Positions 17,980 through 26,308 are shown, counted from the stretch's first letter. The stretch is DNA of 55,687 bases from DATFEN01 sp035691285 (GCA_035691285.1 DASSJI010000141.1:1-55687), one strand, 5' to 3'. Notes: generated by a model from the letters alone, not told the origin. Translations and numbers: made by a program.

Positions 17980-18427
17980 GGAGGTCCACCGAGAAGAACA
18001 CGTCCGCGAGCGGGCCCACCGGCGCGAGGAACGTCGGCGCGAGCAGGAAGAGGTCTCCGTTCTCGCCGATGCGGCTGCGGTAGTCCGGCGGCTGCTGGCC
18101 GTCGTAGCCGCCGCCGCGGGGGAGCATGCCGACCGGGTAGGGGCGCGGTGCGTAGCCCGAGTTCCAGAAGCGCGAGTACCCGCCCCGCGACATCCCGCCC
18201 CGATAGAAGCTCGCGATGGGATGGCGCTCCGACGCGGTGGCGAAGAAGCCGCCCTGGTTCTCGTTCCGATAGAACGACGCCAGTTCGTAGGGATCGTGGA
18301 GGACGCGGATCTGGGGACGCCGATCTCTCGCCTGCTCTGCGGCCGCCTCCGGCTCTTCGGCCTCCTGCGCCCGGGCCGTCCCCGAGGCCAGCAGGAGCGC
18401 CACCGCCAGGAACCCCAGCCTCCGCAT
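17975..18427 (-). CDS. Small secreted protein of unknown function
   Basis: 150 aa with a clear signal peptide (MRRLGFLAVALLLASGTARA, cleavage after about residue 20). The mature part is rich in Gly, Tyr, Arg and Pro (SFYRGGMSRGGYSRFWNSGY) and ends in a more hydrophobic segment, LFLLAPTFLAPVGPLADV. No domain recognised. It is likely a periplasmic or cell-surface protein. The ATG at 18427 is preferred over one 63 bases upstream because it begins the signal peptide and has AGGAG nearby. A perfect TATAAT and two hairpins lie in its leader. It converges on the nucleotidyltransferase gene. Confidence 0.75.
   Translation of the reverse strand: MRRLGFLAVALLLASGTARAQEAEEPEAAAEQARDRRPQIRVLHDPYELASFYRNENQGGFFATASERHPIASFYRGGMSRGGYSRFWNSGYAPRPYPVGMLPRGGGYDGQQPPDYRSRIGENGDLFLLAPTFLAPVGPLADVFFSVDLR
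17978..17991 (+). repeat. 14-bp direct repeat, right copy
   Basis: Second exact copy of GCGGAGGTCCACCG, overlapping the 3' end of the secreted-protein gene, where it encodes SVDLR and the stop in reverse. The sequence is therefore native at this end, and the left copy may be the duplicate. Confidence 0.5.
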
Positions 18428-18440
18428 CTCCTTCGCTCCT

Positions 18441-18494
18441 CGCGGGTTTCGCCCGCGCGCGAGCCCTGCCGCGGCTCGCATCGAGATCATTATA
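18441..18494 (-). promoter_or_regulatory. TATAAT -10 box and two leader hairpins of the small secreted protein gene
   Basis: On the minus strand a perfect TATAAT lies at 18489-18494, unusual in this GC-rich sequence. Between it and the ATG (18427) are two hairpins: arms 18459-18465/18473-18479 (7 bp) and 18441-18446/18452-18457 (6 bp). The 5' leader is about 55 bases. The hairpins may affect mRNA stability or translation. No matching -35 is seen. Confidence 0.45.
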
Positions 18495-18543
18495 CGAAGT
18501 TGGCCTCGACCGGGGGTGTGACGCGGGTCTCAGCAGCCGCCCC

Positions 18544-19545
18544 TCACACCTCCACGGTCTGCCCGGTCTCGTGCGCTCGCCGCGCCGCGACGGCGATGCG
18601 GATGGCCGCGAGCCCGTCGTCGATAGTGACCGGGGGCGGCAGCCCGCCCAGCACGTTCTGCGCGAAGTTCCGGAGCTGCGCGGTGTAGGCGCCCGCGAAG
18701 CGCTCCATGAAGTGCGGCACGGTGTCATGGGAGATGGAGTTCTTCTTCATGAGTAGGACGGGCGTCTCGCGCAGGTAGCCCACGCGCAGCGTGCCTTCGG
18801 TGCCGAGCAGCTCGGTCGTGATGTCGTACCCGTAGATGCCGTTGCGGGACAGGTCCACCACCCCCAGCCGGCCGTCGACGAAGCGCAGGCTCACCACGGC
18901 GTTGTCCAGGTCGCCGACGGTCTTCAGCTCCGGGTAGGCCAGCGTGCCGGCGATGGCGTGCACGCTCGCCACCTCGCCCATCAGCCAGCGTGCCAGGTCG
19001 AAGTCGTGGATTCCCATGTCCAGGATCATGCCGCCGCTGCTCCTGGGATCGGCGTACTCGAGGCTCGTCCGGTACGGGTCGCGGGAGGTGGACTTGAAGA
19101 GGACCGCGGTCCCGATCGCGCCCTCCTCGAGCTTGCGCTTGGCGGCGGCGTAGCCCGCGTCGAAGCGGCGCATGAAGCCCATCTGGAAGAACACGCCCGT
19201 GGCCGCCACGGACTCCTTCATCGCCAGGGTCTCCTCCTGGGACAGGGCCGGCGGCTTCTCGCAGAACGTGGGCTTCTTCCGCTTCGCGGCGGCCAGGACC
19301 AGGTCCTTGTGGGTGCTGGTCGGGCTGACGATCACGACGGCCTCGACCTCGGGAGAGTCGACGAGCGCCTCCGCCTCGGAGAATCGGAGCGCGACCTCGT
19401 GCTCGGCCGCCACCTGCTCCGCCGCGGCCGTGTCGACATCCGCCACGGCGACGAGCCGCGCCTCGGGGATGCGCGTGGCCAGGTCCCGGGCGTAGACGCG
19501 ACCGAGACGACCCAGGCCGATCAGGCCGATCTTCAGGCGCTTCAC
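18544..19545 (-). CDS. Gfo/Idh/MocA family oxidoreductase (inositol 2-dehydrogenase-like)
   Basis: 333 aa from GTG overlapping the stop of the binding-protein gene (GTGA). The NAD(P)-binding Rossmann motif is IGLIGLGRLGRVYA (residues 6-19). The catalytic-lysine motif is CEKP at 95-98. The C-terminal-domain motif ILDMGIHDFDLARWLMG carries the conserved Asp and His of myo-inositol dehydrogenases. It oxidises a sugar or cyclitol hydroxyl with NAD(P). As the last gene of an ABC sugar-uptake operon it probably performs the first step on the imported substrate. Inositol is the best guess from the motif, but other sugars are possible. Confidence 0.88.
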   Translation of the reverse strand: MKRLKIGLIGLGRLGRVYARDLATRIPEARLVAVADVDTAAAEQVAAEHEVALRFSEAEALVDSPEVEAVVIVSPTSTHKDLVLAAAKRKKPTFCEKPPALSQEETLAMKESVAATGVFFQMGFMRRFDAGYAAAKRKLEEGAIGTAVLFKSTSRDPYRTSLEYADPRSSGGMILDMGIHDFDLARWLMGEVASVHAIAGTLAYPELKTVGDLDNAVVSLRFVDGRLGVVDLSRNGIYGYDITTELLGTEGTLRVGYLRETPVLLMKKNSISHDTVPHFMERFAGAYTAQLRNFAQNVLGGLPPPVTIDDGLAAIRIAVAARRAHETGQTVEV

Positions 19546-20483
19546 CGCGCCGCTCCCTTGCCGACCAGCTCGATCCTGACCCTCTGGTCCTCGGGCACGT
19601 TCTCTCCCTTCAGGATCCTCACCGCGCTCTCCACGGCGACGCGCCCCATCTCCGAAGGGAACTGCGCCACCGAGGCGACCATGGAGCCGGCCTCGATGGC
19701 CTTGCGCGCGTCGTCGACGGCGTCGAAGCCGAAGACGCGGACCTGGCCCGTCCTGCCGGCCGCCGCGATGGCCTCGACCGCGCCCAGCGCCATCATGTCG
19801 TTGCAGGCGAACACCGCGTCGAGGTCGCGGTGGGCCTGGAGCATGTTCTGGAAGACGCTGTAGCCCTGGTCGCGCTCCCAGTTGGCGGTCTGGGAGGCCA
19901 CGACTGCCACGCCCGGGGCGTCCTTCAGGGCGTCGCGGAAGCCGCGCAGGCGCGAGTCGCCGGTCTCGTGGCCCGGGATTCCCTCCAGGATGCCCACCCG
20001 CGCCTTGCCCCCGGTCACCTCGACGAGGTGACGGCCCGCGAGACGGCCCCCCTCGTAGTTGTCCGAGCCGATGAAGGTCGCGAGCTTCAGGCCGGCCTCG
20101 GCCGCAGCGGCGGCGTCGACCTGGGTGTCGACGACGATGACGGGAACCCCGGCGGCGCTGGCCTTGACGAGAGCGGGGACGATCTCCCGCGATCCGCTCG
20201 GCGCGATGGCCAGGGCCTTCACGCCCGTCTGCACGAGGTTCTCGACGATCTGCATCTGCCTCTCGACGTCGATCTCCCGCTCCGCGGCCTGCACGACGAG
20301 GTCGACCTGGAGCCGCCCCGCGGCCTCCTGGGCGCCCTTCTGCATGTCGATGAAGAAGGGGCTGTTCAGGGTCTTCACCACCAGGGCGACGCGGGGTCGC
20401 GCGGGGCCTGCGGCCGGCCCGTCGCGGTTGCAGCCCGGGGCCGCCATGGCCGCGACGGCGAAGAGGAACGCGCTTCTCTGCAT
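19542..20483 (-). CDS. Sugar ABC transporter substrate-binding protein (RbsB-like), probable lipoprotein
   Basis: 313 aa. The N-terminal hydrophobic stretch ends MAAPGC (about residues 14-19), a plausible lipobox, so the protein is probably anchored at the periplasmic face. The fold is peripla_BP_4, as in ribose, xylose and inositol binding proteins. VALVVKTLNSPFFIDMQKGA opens the mature domain. VDTQVD, FIGSDNYEGGRLAG and FACNDMMALGAVEA are conserved ligand-binding regions. It lies two bases after the permease gene in the same operon. Confidence 0.92.
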   Translation of the reverse strand: MQRSAFLFAVAAMAAPGCNRDGPAAGPARPRVALVVKTLNSPFFIDMQKGAQEAAGRLQVDLVVQAAEREIDVERQMQIVENLVQTGVKALAIAPSGSREIVPALVKASAAGVPVIVVDTQVDAAAAAEAGLKLATFIGSDNYEGGRLAGRHLVEVTGGKARVGILEGIPGHETGDSRLRGFRDALKDAPGVAVVASQTANWERDQGYSVFQNMLQAHRDLDAVFACNDMMALGAVEAIAAAGRTGQVRVFGFDAVDDARKAIEAGSMVASVAQFPSEMGRVAVESAVRILKGENVPEDQRVRIELVGKGAAR

Positions 20484-20485
20484 GG

Positions 20486-21436
20486 TCACCTCTCGTCGGG
20501 GCTCTTGAGCAGCGCGTCGAGCAGGACCGCGCCGATGATCACGAGCCCGATCACGACCTGCTGCAGGAACGAGGAGATGCCGAGCAGGTTGAGGCCGTTG
20601 CGGAGCACGCCCATGATCAGCGCGCCGATCAGCGTGCCCGCCACCGTGCCCGAGCCGCCCTTGAGGCTCGTGCCGCCGATCACGGCCGCGGCGATCGCGT
20701 CGAGCTCGTACATGATGCCGGCGATGGGCTGCGCGGAGTTGAGGCGCGCGGTCAGGATCGTCGCTGCCAGGGCGCTCGCGAGGCCGGACAGGACGTAGAC
20801 CGCGGTCTTGTGGAAGCGGACCGCCACCCCCGAGAGCCGGGCCGCCTCCTCGTTGCCGCCGATGGCGTAGACGTAGCGGCCGAAGCGGGTCCGGGCCAGC
20901 ACGAACTGGGCCGCGAGGCAGACGACCGCGGTCACGAGGGCGGGCGCCGGCACCAGGAGCACCCGGGCGGTCGCCAGGGATCGAAAGCCGGCGTCGAAGC
21001 CCGAGACGGGTCGCCCGTCCGTCACGAGCAGGGCGAGGCCACGCGCGACGCTCATCATGCCGAGGGTCGCGATGAAGGGCGGCAGCCGGCCGCGCGTGAT
21101 CAAGAGGCCGTTGAGGAGTCCGGCGAGGGCTCCCACGCCCGCGCCGGCGAGAACGGCGGCGAGCGGGGGCCATCCGGCTTGGAGCGCCTCGGCCAGGGCG
21201 ACGCCGGAGAGCGCCACGATCGAGCCGACGGAGAGGTCGATGCCGCCGCTGAGGATCACGAAAGTCATGCCGACGGCGATGACGGCGTTGATGGACGTCT
21301 GCTCGAGGACGTTGAGGAGGTTCGGGACGGTCAGGAAGTGGGGGGTGAGCGCGAACAGGAGGCCACACAGGCCGGCGAGTCCCGCGAGGCTGCCCAGCTC
21401 GCGGCCCCCGGCCAGGGCTCGCCCCACGCGGCTCAC
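20486..21436 (-). CDS. Sugar ABC transporter permease (RbsC-like)
   Basis: 316 aa from GTG overlapping the ATPase stop (GTGA). It is strongly hydrophobic with 8-10 predicted helices. The family signatures INAVIAVGMTFVILSGGIDL, SVGSIVAL and AAAVIGGTSLKGGSGTVAG (near the C-terminus) are those of BPD_transp_2 permeases for ribose, galactose or inositol. It forms the membrane channel with the RbsA-like ATPase. Confidence 0.94.
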   Translation of the reverse strand: MSRVGRALAGGRELGSLAGLAGLCGLLFALTPHFLTVPNLLNVLEQTSINAVIAVGMTFVILSGGIDLSVGSIVALSGVALAEALQAGWPPLAAVLAGAGVGALAGLLNGLLITRGRLPPFIATLGMMSVARGLALLVTDGRPVSGFDAGFRSLATARVLLVPAPALVTAVVCLAAQFVLARTRFGRYVYAIGGNEEAARLSGVAVRFHKTAVYVLSGLASALAATILTARLNSAQPIAGIMYELDAIAAAVIGGTSLKGGSGTVAGTLIGALIMGVLRNGLNLLGISSFLQQVVIGLVIIGAVLLDALLKSPDER

Positions 21437-22947
21437 GAGGCGTGGCCCAGAGCGGCTGACAGCACGCGCTCCTGGGTCGCCTCCGCTGCGTTCATCTCGG
21501 CAGCGACCCGGCCCCGGCGCAGGACCAGGATGCGATCGCTCATGCCCAGCACCTCGGGCAGCTCCGACGAGATCATGACGATGCCCGCGCCCGCGGCGGT
21601 CAGGCGGTTCATCAGCTCGTAGATCTCCTGCTTCGCGCCGACGTCGATGCCGCGCGTCGGCTCGTCCATGATCAGCACCTCGACGTCGGCCGCCAGCCAC
21701 TTCCCGAGCACGACCTTCTGCTGGTTGCCGCCGGAGAGCAGGGCGACCCTTTGGGCGAGGGACGGCGTCTTGATGCGCAGGTCGTCGACCTGCCGGCGGG
21801 CGAGGGCATCCTCGGCGGTCCGGCTCACGACGCCGAAGCGGCAGAGGCGCGGCGCGCTGGGTAGCGCGAGGTTGCGGGAGACCGCGAGCCCCAGGACCAG
21901 CCCCTGGGTCTTGCGATCCTCGGGCAGCAGGCCGAGGCCGCGGCGGATGGCGTCCCGCGGTCCGCGCAGGCGCACCGCCTCGCCCCTCAGGAGAACCGTG
22001 CCGGAGTCCAACCGATCGGCGCCGGCGAGTGCCCGCGCCAGCTCGGTCCGGCCGGCGCCGACGAGTCCAGCGATGCCCAGGACCTCGCCTCGGCGCAGCA
22101 GGAAGCTGACGTCGGCGAACGCCGGACGGCGGCACAGGCCTTCGGCGCGCAAGAGCTCCGCGCCCGGGGCGCCCGGCCGGCGCGGATAGTGCGCGGCGAC
22201 ATCGCGGCCGGCCATGAGGCGCACGAGCTCCGCGCGGCTCGCCGCTCCCACGTCCCGCGTCGCGACGTTGCGCCCGTCCCGGAGCACGGTCACGCGCCGT
22301 CCGATGCGCTCGACCTCGTCCAGCCGGTGCGAGATGTAGACGACGGCGACGCCCCGGGCGGTGAGGCGCTCGATGGTGAGGAACAGCGACGCGATCTCGG
22401 AGTCGGTGAGAGCCGAGGTCGGCTCGTCCATCACCAGGACCCTGGCCTCGTCGGCGAGCGCCTTCGCGACCTCGACCATCTGCTGCTGGGCGATGCCGAG
22501 CCGGCGCACCGGAGCGTCCGGATCGATCGCGACGCCCAGCCCCTCGAACAGCTCCCGCGCCTCGCGGCGCTGCCGGGCTCGATCCACGAGGCCCAGGCCC
22601 GTGCGGCGCTCCCATCCGAGGAAGATGTTCTCCGCGGCCGAAAGCTCCGGCACCAGGTTCAGCTCCTGGTAGATGATGCGGACGCCGAGGGAGTGCGCGC
22701 GACCCGGGGAGTCGATCTCGACCGGGCGGCCTTCGAGCTCGATGCTCCCGGCATCCCTGCCGCTGGCGCCGCTCAGCACCTTCATGAGCGTCGACTTGCC
22801 GGCGCCGTTCTCTCCCAGCAGCACGTGGACCTCGCCGGCGCGCACCTCGAGGTCGACGCCGTCGAGGGCCACCACGCCGGGGAAGGCCTTGCGGATCCCG
22901 CGCATCCGAAGCGCTGGCGGCGGCTCCGCGGGCGGTGGGGAAGCCAA
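21433..22947 (-). CDS. Sugar ABC transporter ATP-binding protein, two-domain (RbsA-like)
   Basis: 504 aa with two ABC domains in tandem. Walker A of the first is GENGAGKST (about 45-53), with Q-loop YQELNLVPELS and Walker B VLVMDEPTSALT. The second has the degenerate GLVGAGRTELARA typical of RbsA/MglA proteins and the signature LSGGNQQKVVLGKWL followed by LIMDEPTRGIDVG. It energises uptake of a pentose, hexose or cyclitol. The start is TTG at 22947, with GAGG seven bases upstream. An ATG at 22905 would remove 14 residues and begin unusually close to the first motif. First gene of a four-gene operon. No regulator or sugar kinase is adjacent. Confidence 0.93.
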   Translation of the reverse strand: MASPPPAEPPPALRMRGIRKAFPGVVALDGVDLEVRAGEVHVLLGENGAGKSTLMKVLSGASGRDAGSIELEGRPVEIDSPGRAHSLGVRIIYQELNLVPELSAAENIFLGWERRTGLGLVDRARQRREARELFEGLGVAIDPDAPVRRLGIAQQQMVEVAKALADEARVLVMDEPTSALTDSEIASLFLTIERLTARGVAVVYISHRLDEVERIGRRVTVLRDGRNVATRDVGAASRAELVRLMAGRDVAAHYPRRPGAPGAELLRAEGLCRRPAFADVSFLLRRGEVLGIAGLVGAGRTELARALAGADRLDSGTVLLRGEAVRLRGPRDAIRRGLGLLPEDRKTQGLVLGLAVSRNLALPSAPRLCRFGVVSRTAEDALARRQVDDLRIKTPSLAQRVALLSGGNQQKVVLGKWLAADVEVLIMDEPTRGIDVGAKQEIYELMNRLTAAGAGIVMISSELPEVLGMSDRILVLRRGRVAAEMNAAEATQERVLSAALGHAS

Positions 22948-23305
22948 GGTCGGGCCTCGATGCTGGAAATCGGACCAGCGGCTCGTGACGATCTTCGCAA
23001 GCGTCTATGAGCGAACCCCTCGGGCCCAGGGCAGGGCCTGAGGTAGCCGCCGTAGATAGCAGGGTTCCTTCCAAAAGGGAAGGGCTGCTGCGGCGGTTGA
23101 ACACGACCCATCACCTGGGGAGCCTGCGAGCGGCGGGCTGGAGCTGGCAGATGGCGTCAGGGGTCGCTTGGACCGAGATCGCGCCGACTACGGCTGGTCC
23201 GTCTTGGAGCAGAACGTGGTGATCGCCGACAATCCGCCGTTGGGGGGCTCTGTTCGGCATCAAGCTCAAGCTCTAGCAGGACGCCGCGCACGGGGAGCCG
23301 CGGCG
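22948..23305. other. 358-base gap between divergent genes, with possible decayed coding sequence
   Basis: This space holds the upstream region of the sugar ABC operon. An inverted repeat CCTTCC-AAAAG-GGAAGG at 23067-23083 may be an operator. From about 23168 to 23280 readable protein-like stretches change frame: DYGWSVLEQNVVIADNP in one, then RRWGALFGIKLKL ending at a TAG (23274-23276) in the next. The latter resembles the final beta-strand of outer-membrane receptors. I therefore suspect the 3' remnant of a lost outer-membrane protein gene. No intact gene is recognised. Confidence 0.35.
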
Positions 23306-24922
23306 ATGGCCGCGGCCCTCGCGTTGCTCACCTCGCAGGGCGGGCGTGCGCAGACCCGTGTGGCGCCTCCGAGGCTCGTGCTCTTCGTTGCGGTCGACCA
23401 GATGCGCTACGACTACCTGGAGCGCTTTGCCCCGCTGTTCCAGGCGGGTTTCAAGAAGCTCCTCGGGCACGGGGCCGTCTTCTCGCACGCGCTCTACCGC
23501 CACGCCAACACCGAGACAGGACCGGGCCACGCGCTCCTGCTCTCCGGACGCCACGCCCGTGACAACGGAATCGTCGCGAACTCCTGGTACGACCGCGTGA
23601 CGCGCAAGAGCGTCAACGTGGTCGAGGACCCCACGGTGACGCCCGTGGGCGGTCCGGGCAAGGGACGCTCGCCCGCCAGCTTCATCGGCCAGACCCTCGG
23701 CGATCGCCTGAAGAAGGCGTCTCCGTCCTCCAGGGTCGTAGGCGTGGCGCTGAAGGACCGCTCGGCCATCCTGATGGCCGGGCCCCGGGCGGATGCCGCG
23801 TACTGGTACGACGACGACACCGGACGCTTCATCACCAGCAGCTACTACACGAAGACGGCGCCGCCCTGGCTCGTCGCGTGGAACGCCGAAGGCAAGGTCG
23901 ACGCCCTCAATGGCGGTACCTGGAACCGGCTGCTCCCGGACCTCTCCCTTTACGAGCGCTACGCCGGACCCGATGCGGTGGAGGGAGAATGGGACCGCAA
24001 GGACACGGTCTTCCCCCACCGGATCCGCGGCGCCGCGCGGTCGGAGGAGTTCTACGACGACCTGCGGCGCACGCCCTACGCCGACGAGCTGACGCTCGAC
24101 GTCGCGCTGCGGGCTCTGGAGGCCCACGGGCTGGGGGACGACGAAGCCACGGACCTGCTCGCGGTGGGCTTCTCCGCCACGGACGTGATCGGCCACACCT
24201 ACGGGCCCGACAGCCAGGAAGTGATGGACCAGATGCTCCGCCTCGATCGGACCCTGGGCCGACTGCTCGACGAGGTGGAGCGGCGCACCGGGTCCGACGG
24301 CTACCTGTTCGGGCTCGGCGCGGACCATGGCGTGATGCCCCTGGTGGAGCTCTCCCGCGCCAGGGGCCTGCCGGCACGCCGCGCCCGGCCCGAGGAGATC
24401 GAGAGGCCGGTGCGCGCGGCACTGGCGGCGGGCTTTCCGGGGAAGACGGGCCTGATCGCGTACTTCGACGACCCGCACTTCTACCTCGACCTCGAGGCGC
24501 TTGCCCGCCAGGGCGTGAGGCGGGCGGACGTCGAGGCGTGGATCGAGAAGGCGGCCCTCGAGACAGGCCTCGTGCAGCGTGTCTACACGGCCGGTCGGCT
24601 TCTCGGCGATCCTCCGGCCGGCGACCCGGAATTCGGGCTCTTCCGAAACGCCTTCTTCGAGCCGCGCAGCCCCCACGTCCTCCTGCGGCTCAAGGATCAC
24701 GTCTACGTCGACGACGAGTACGAGGGCGGGACGGGCCACGGCACCGCAGCGCTCTACGACCGGCACGTCGCCATGGGCTTCCTGGGGCCCCGCGTCAGGC
24801 CGGGCAGGTACGCCGAGCCCTGCGGCCCGGAGGAGATTGCCCCGACGTTGCACGCCCTCCTCGGACTGGACTACCCGCTGGAAACAGGACAGCGGGTCCT
24901 GAAGGAGATGCTCATGCCGTGA
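23306..24922 (+). CDS. Secreted alkaline phosphatase superfamily phosphodiesterase/phosphatase (PafA/NPP-like)
   Basis: About 538 aa from ATG 23306. An upstream in-frame TTG near 23240 would add a basic region (GRRARGAAA) to the signal peptide, so the start is uncertain. A short hydrophobic leader ends near QGGRAQ. Metal ligands and nucleophile are visible: Asp31 in VAVDQMRYDYL, a Thr near residue 71 in NTETGPGHALLLSG, FSATDVIGHTYGPDSQEVMD, GADHGV and GTGHGT. This is the set of the PafA/nucleotide-pyrophosphatase branch, which hydrolyses phosphate mono- or diesters in the periplasm using two zinc ions. A role in phosphate scavenging is an inference. Confidence 0.88.
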   Translation: MAAALALLTSQGGRAQTRVAPPRLVLFVAVDQMRYDYLERFAPLFQAGFKKLLGHGAVFSHALYRHANTETGPGHALLLSGRHARDNGIVANSWYDRVTRKSVNVVEDPTVTPVGGPGKGRSPASFIGQTLGDRLKKASPSSRVVGVALKDRSAILMAGPRADAAYWYDDDTGRFITSSYYTKTAPPWLVAWNAEGKVDALNGGTWNRLLPDLSLYERYAGPDAVEGEWDRKDTVFPHRIRGAARSEEFYDDLRRTPYADELTLDVALRALEAHGLGDDEATDLLAVGFSATDVIGHTYGPDSQEVMDQMLRLDRTLGRLLDEVERRTGSDGYLFGLGADHGVMPLVELSRARGLPARRARPEEIERPVRAALAAGFPGKTGLIAYFDDPHFYLDLEALARQGVRRADVEAWIEKAALETGLVQRVYTAGRLLGDPPAGDPEFGLFRNAFFEPRSPHVLLRLKDHVYVDDEYEGGTGHGTAALYDRHVAMGFLGPRVRPGRYAEPCGPEEIAPTLHALLGLDYPLETGQRVLKEMLMP

Positions 24923-24970
24923 CCCTGGACCACCTTCAGCGAACGGCCGGTTGTGTATGGGGCCACGGGC

Positions 24971-24976
24971 TAAGAT
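24971..24976 (+). promoter_or_regulatory. Candidate -10 box before the cysteine desulfurase gene
   Basis: TAAGAT ends six bases before the ATG, and no Shine-Dalgarno sequence lies between. TTGTGT at 24951-24956 is a possible -35, but the 14-base spacer is short. It fits a leaderless transcript. Confidence 0.35.
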
Positions 24977-24982
24977 CGGGCC

Positions 24983-26152
24983 ATGATCTACCTCGACCAC
25001 CACGCCACGACGCCGGTGGCGCCCGAGGTCGTCGCGGCGATGCTGCCCTACTTCGGCGAGCGATTCGGCAACCCCTCGAGCCGCCACCACGCTTTCGGCG
25101 AGGAGGCGCACCGCGCCGTCGAGGAGGCCCGGGCGAGGGTCGCCGGCCTCGTCGGCGCTGCGCCCGAGGAGATCGTCTTCACGTCGGGAGCGACCGAGTC
25201 CGACAACCTGGCCGTCCGCGGCGCGGCCCGAGCCAACGCCGAGCGGGGCCGTCACGTCGTCACCACGGTTCTCGAGCATCCGGCGGTCCTGGAGCCGTGC
25301 CGGACCCTTGAGCGCGAGGGCTTCGCGGTCACGCGCGTCGCGGCCGGCTCGGACGGGGTGGTGGCGGTAGAGGCGGTGGCACGAGCCGTGCGCGCCGACA
25401 CCGTTCTCGTCTCCGTCATGGCTGCGAACAACGAGATCGGGACGCTCCAGCCCATCGGGGAGCTGGGGGCGCTCTGCCGCGAGCGGGGCATCCTCTTCCA
25501 CAGCGACGCGGTGCAGGCCATCGGCCGGACGACCGTCAGCGTCGATGCGTGGAGCGTCGACCTGATGAGCTTGTCCGCCCACAAGATGTACGGTCCCAAG
25601 GGAGTCGGCGCGCTATACGTGAGACGCGGACGGAAGCCGCGAGTCCGCCTCCAGGCGCAGGCCGAGGGCGGAGGGCAGGAAAAGGGCGTCCGCTCGGGCA
25701 CGCTCAACGTTCCCGGCATCGTCGGCTTTGGCGTCGCGGCGCGGCTCGCAGCCGACGCTCTGTCGGGAGGCGAGCCGGACAGGATCCGCGCGTTGCGTGA
25801 CCGGCTCCTCGCGCGCCTGCGCGAGCGCATCAGCGGGGTACAGGTCAACGGCAGCCTGGAGGCGCGCCTGTCCGGCAACCTCCACGTCTCGATCGAAGGC
25901 GCCGAGGCGGAGACGCTGCTCTTGTCGCTGGGCGCACGCATCGCGCTGTCCGCGGGCGCCGCCTGCGCCGAGGCCGGCGGCAAGGGCTCGCACGTGCTGC
26001 GAGCGATCGGGCTGCCCGACGCGCGTGTCTACACCTCGTTGCGCTTCGGGATCGGCCGGTATAATACGCCCGCCGAGGTCGACGCCGTGGTGGACGCACT
26101 CGCGGAGGCCGTGAAGGAGGCCCGCTCGCGCACGTCCCCGGTGCGAGAGTGA
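24983..26152 (+). CDS. Cysteine desulfurase (NifS/IscS family)
   Basis: 389 aa. PLP enzyme that takes sulfur from cysteine for Fe-S clusters or thio-modified tRNA. It starts MIYLDHHATTPVAPEV. The PLP lysine is Lys201 in SLSAHKMYGPKG. FTSGATESDNLAVRG and HSDAVQAIGR are conserved cofactor regions. The active-site cysteine is Cys328 in SAGAACAEAGGK, in a loop of the group I (IscS/NifS) type. No iscU, iscR or mnmA is adjacent, so whether it serves cluster assembly or tRNA thiolation cannot be told. A TATAAT inside its 3' end may drive the genes downstream. Confidence 0.93.
   Translation: MIYLDHHATTPVAPEVVAAMLPYFGERFGNPSSRHHAFGEEAHRAVEEARARVAGLVGAAPEEIVFTSGATESDNLAVRGAARANAERGRHVVTTVLEHPAVLEPCRTLEREGFAVTRVAAGSDGVVAVEAVARAVRADTVLVSVMAANNEIGTLQPIGELGALCRERGILFHSDAVQAIGRTTVSVDAWSVDLMSLSAHKMYGPKGVGALYVRRGRKPRVRLQAQAEGGGQEKGVRSGTLNVPGIVGFGVAARLAADALSGGEPDRIRALRDRLLARLRERISGVQVNGSLEARLSGNLHVSIEGAEAETLLLSLGARIALSAGAACAEAGGKGSHVLRAIGLPDARVYTSLRFGIGRYNTPAEVDAVVDALAEAVKEARSRTSPVRE
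26039..26065 (+). promoter_or_regulatory. Candidate internal promoter at the 3' end of the cysteine desulfurase gene
   Basis: A perfect TATAAT (26060-26065) follows TTGCGC (26039-26044) at 15 bases. The hexamer is rare in this composition. It could start transcription of the downstream aminotransferase-serA pair with a leader of about 240 bases. The short spacer makes this uncertain. Confidence 0.3.
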
Positions 26153-26308
26153 AGGAAGAGCCAATCACGCAATTCGCATGCCTCCGTCGCGCTGCTGTCA
26201 CAGAGTGCAAACCGCGCGAAGCGACTCTGTCGTCTTGAGTTAGTGGCCGCTTTCGCGGAAGTTTCCACAAGCTTTTCCACAGTTTCTGTGGATTCCGGAA
26301 AGGGGTTC
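26153..26308 (+). promoter_or_regulatory. AT-richer leader with clustered TTCCACA sites and a hairpin
   Basis: This 156-base gap is richer in A+T than its surroundings. Near its end are TTTCCACAA (26262-26270), TTTTCCACA (26273-26281) and, inverted, TGTGGATTC (26287-26295). The middle two form a perfect hairpin TCCACAG-TTT-CTGTGGA (26276-26292). TTTTCCACA is one mismatch from the DnaA box TTATCCACA. GGAAAGGGG follows as the ribosome-binding site of the aminotransferase gene. Role unknown: DnaA-related control, another regulator, or an RNA hairpin. Confidence 0.4.

Noticed and set aside
23007..23222. 71-codon frame in the gap before the phosphodiesterase gene
   Set aside because: No ribosome-binding site or recognised similarity. 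Treated as part of a decayed region.
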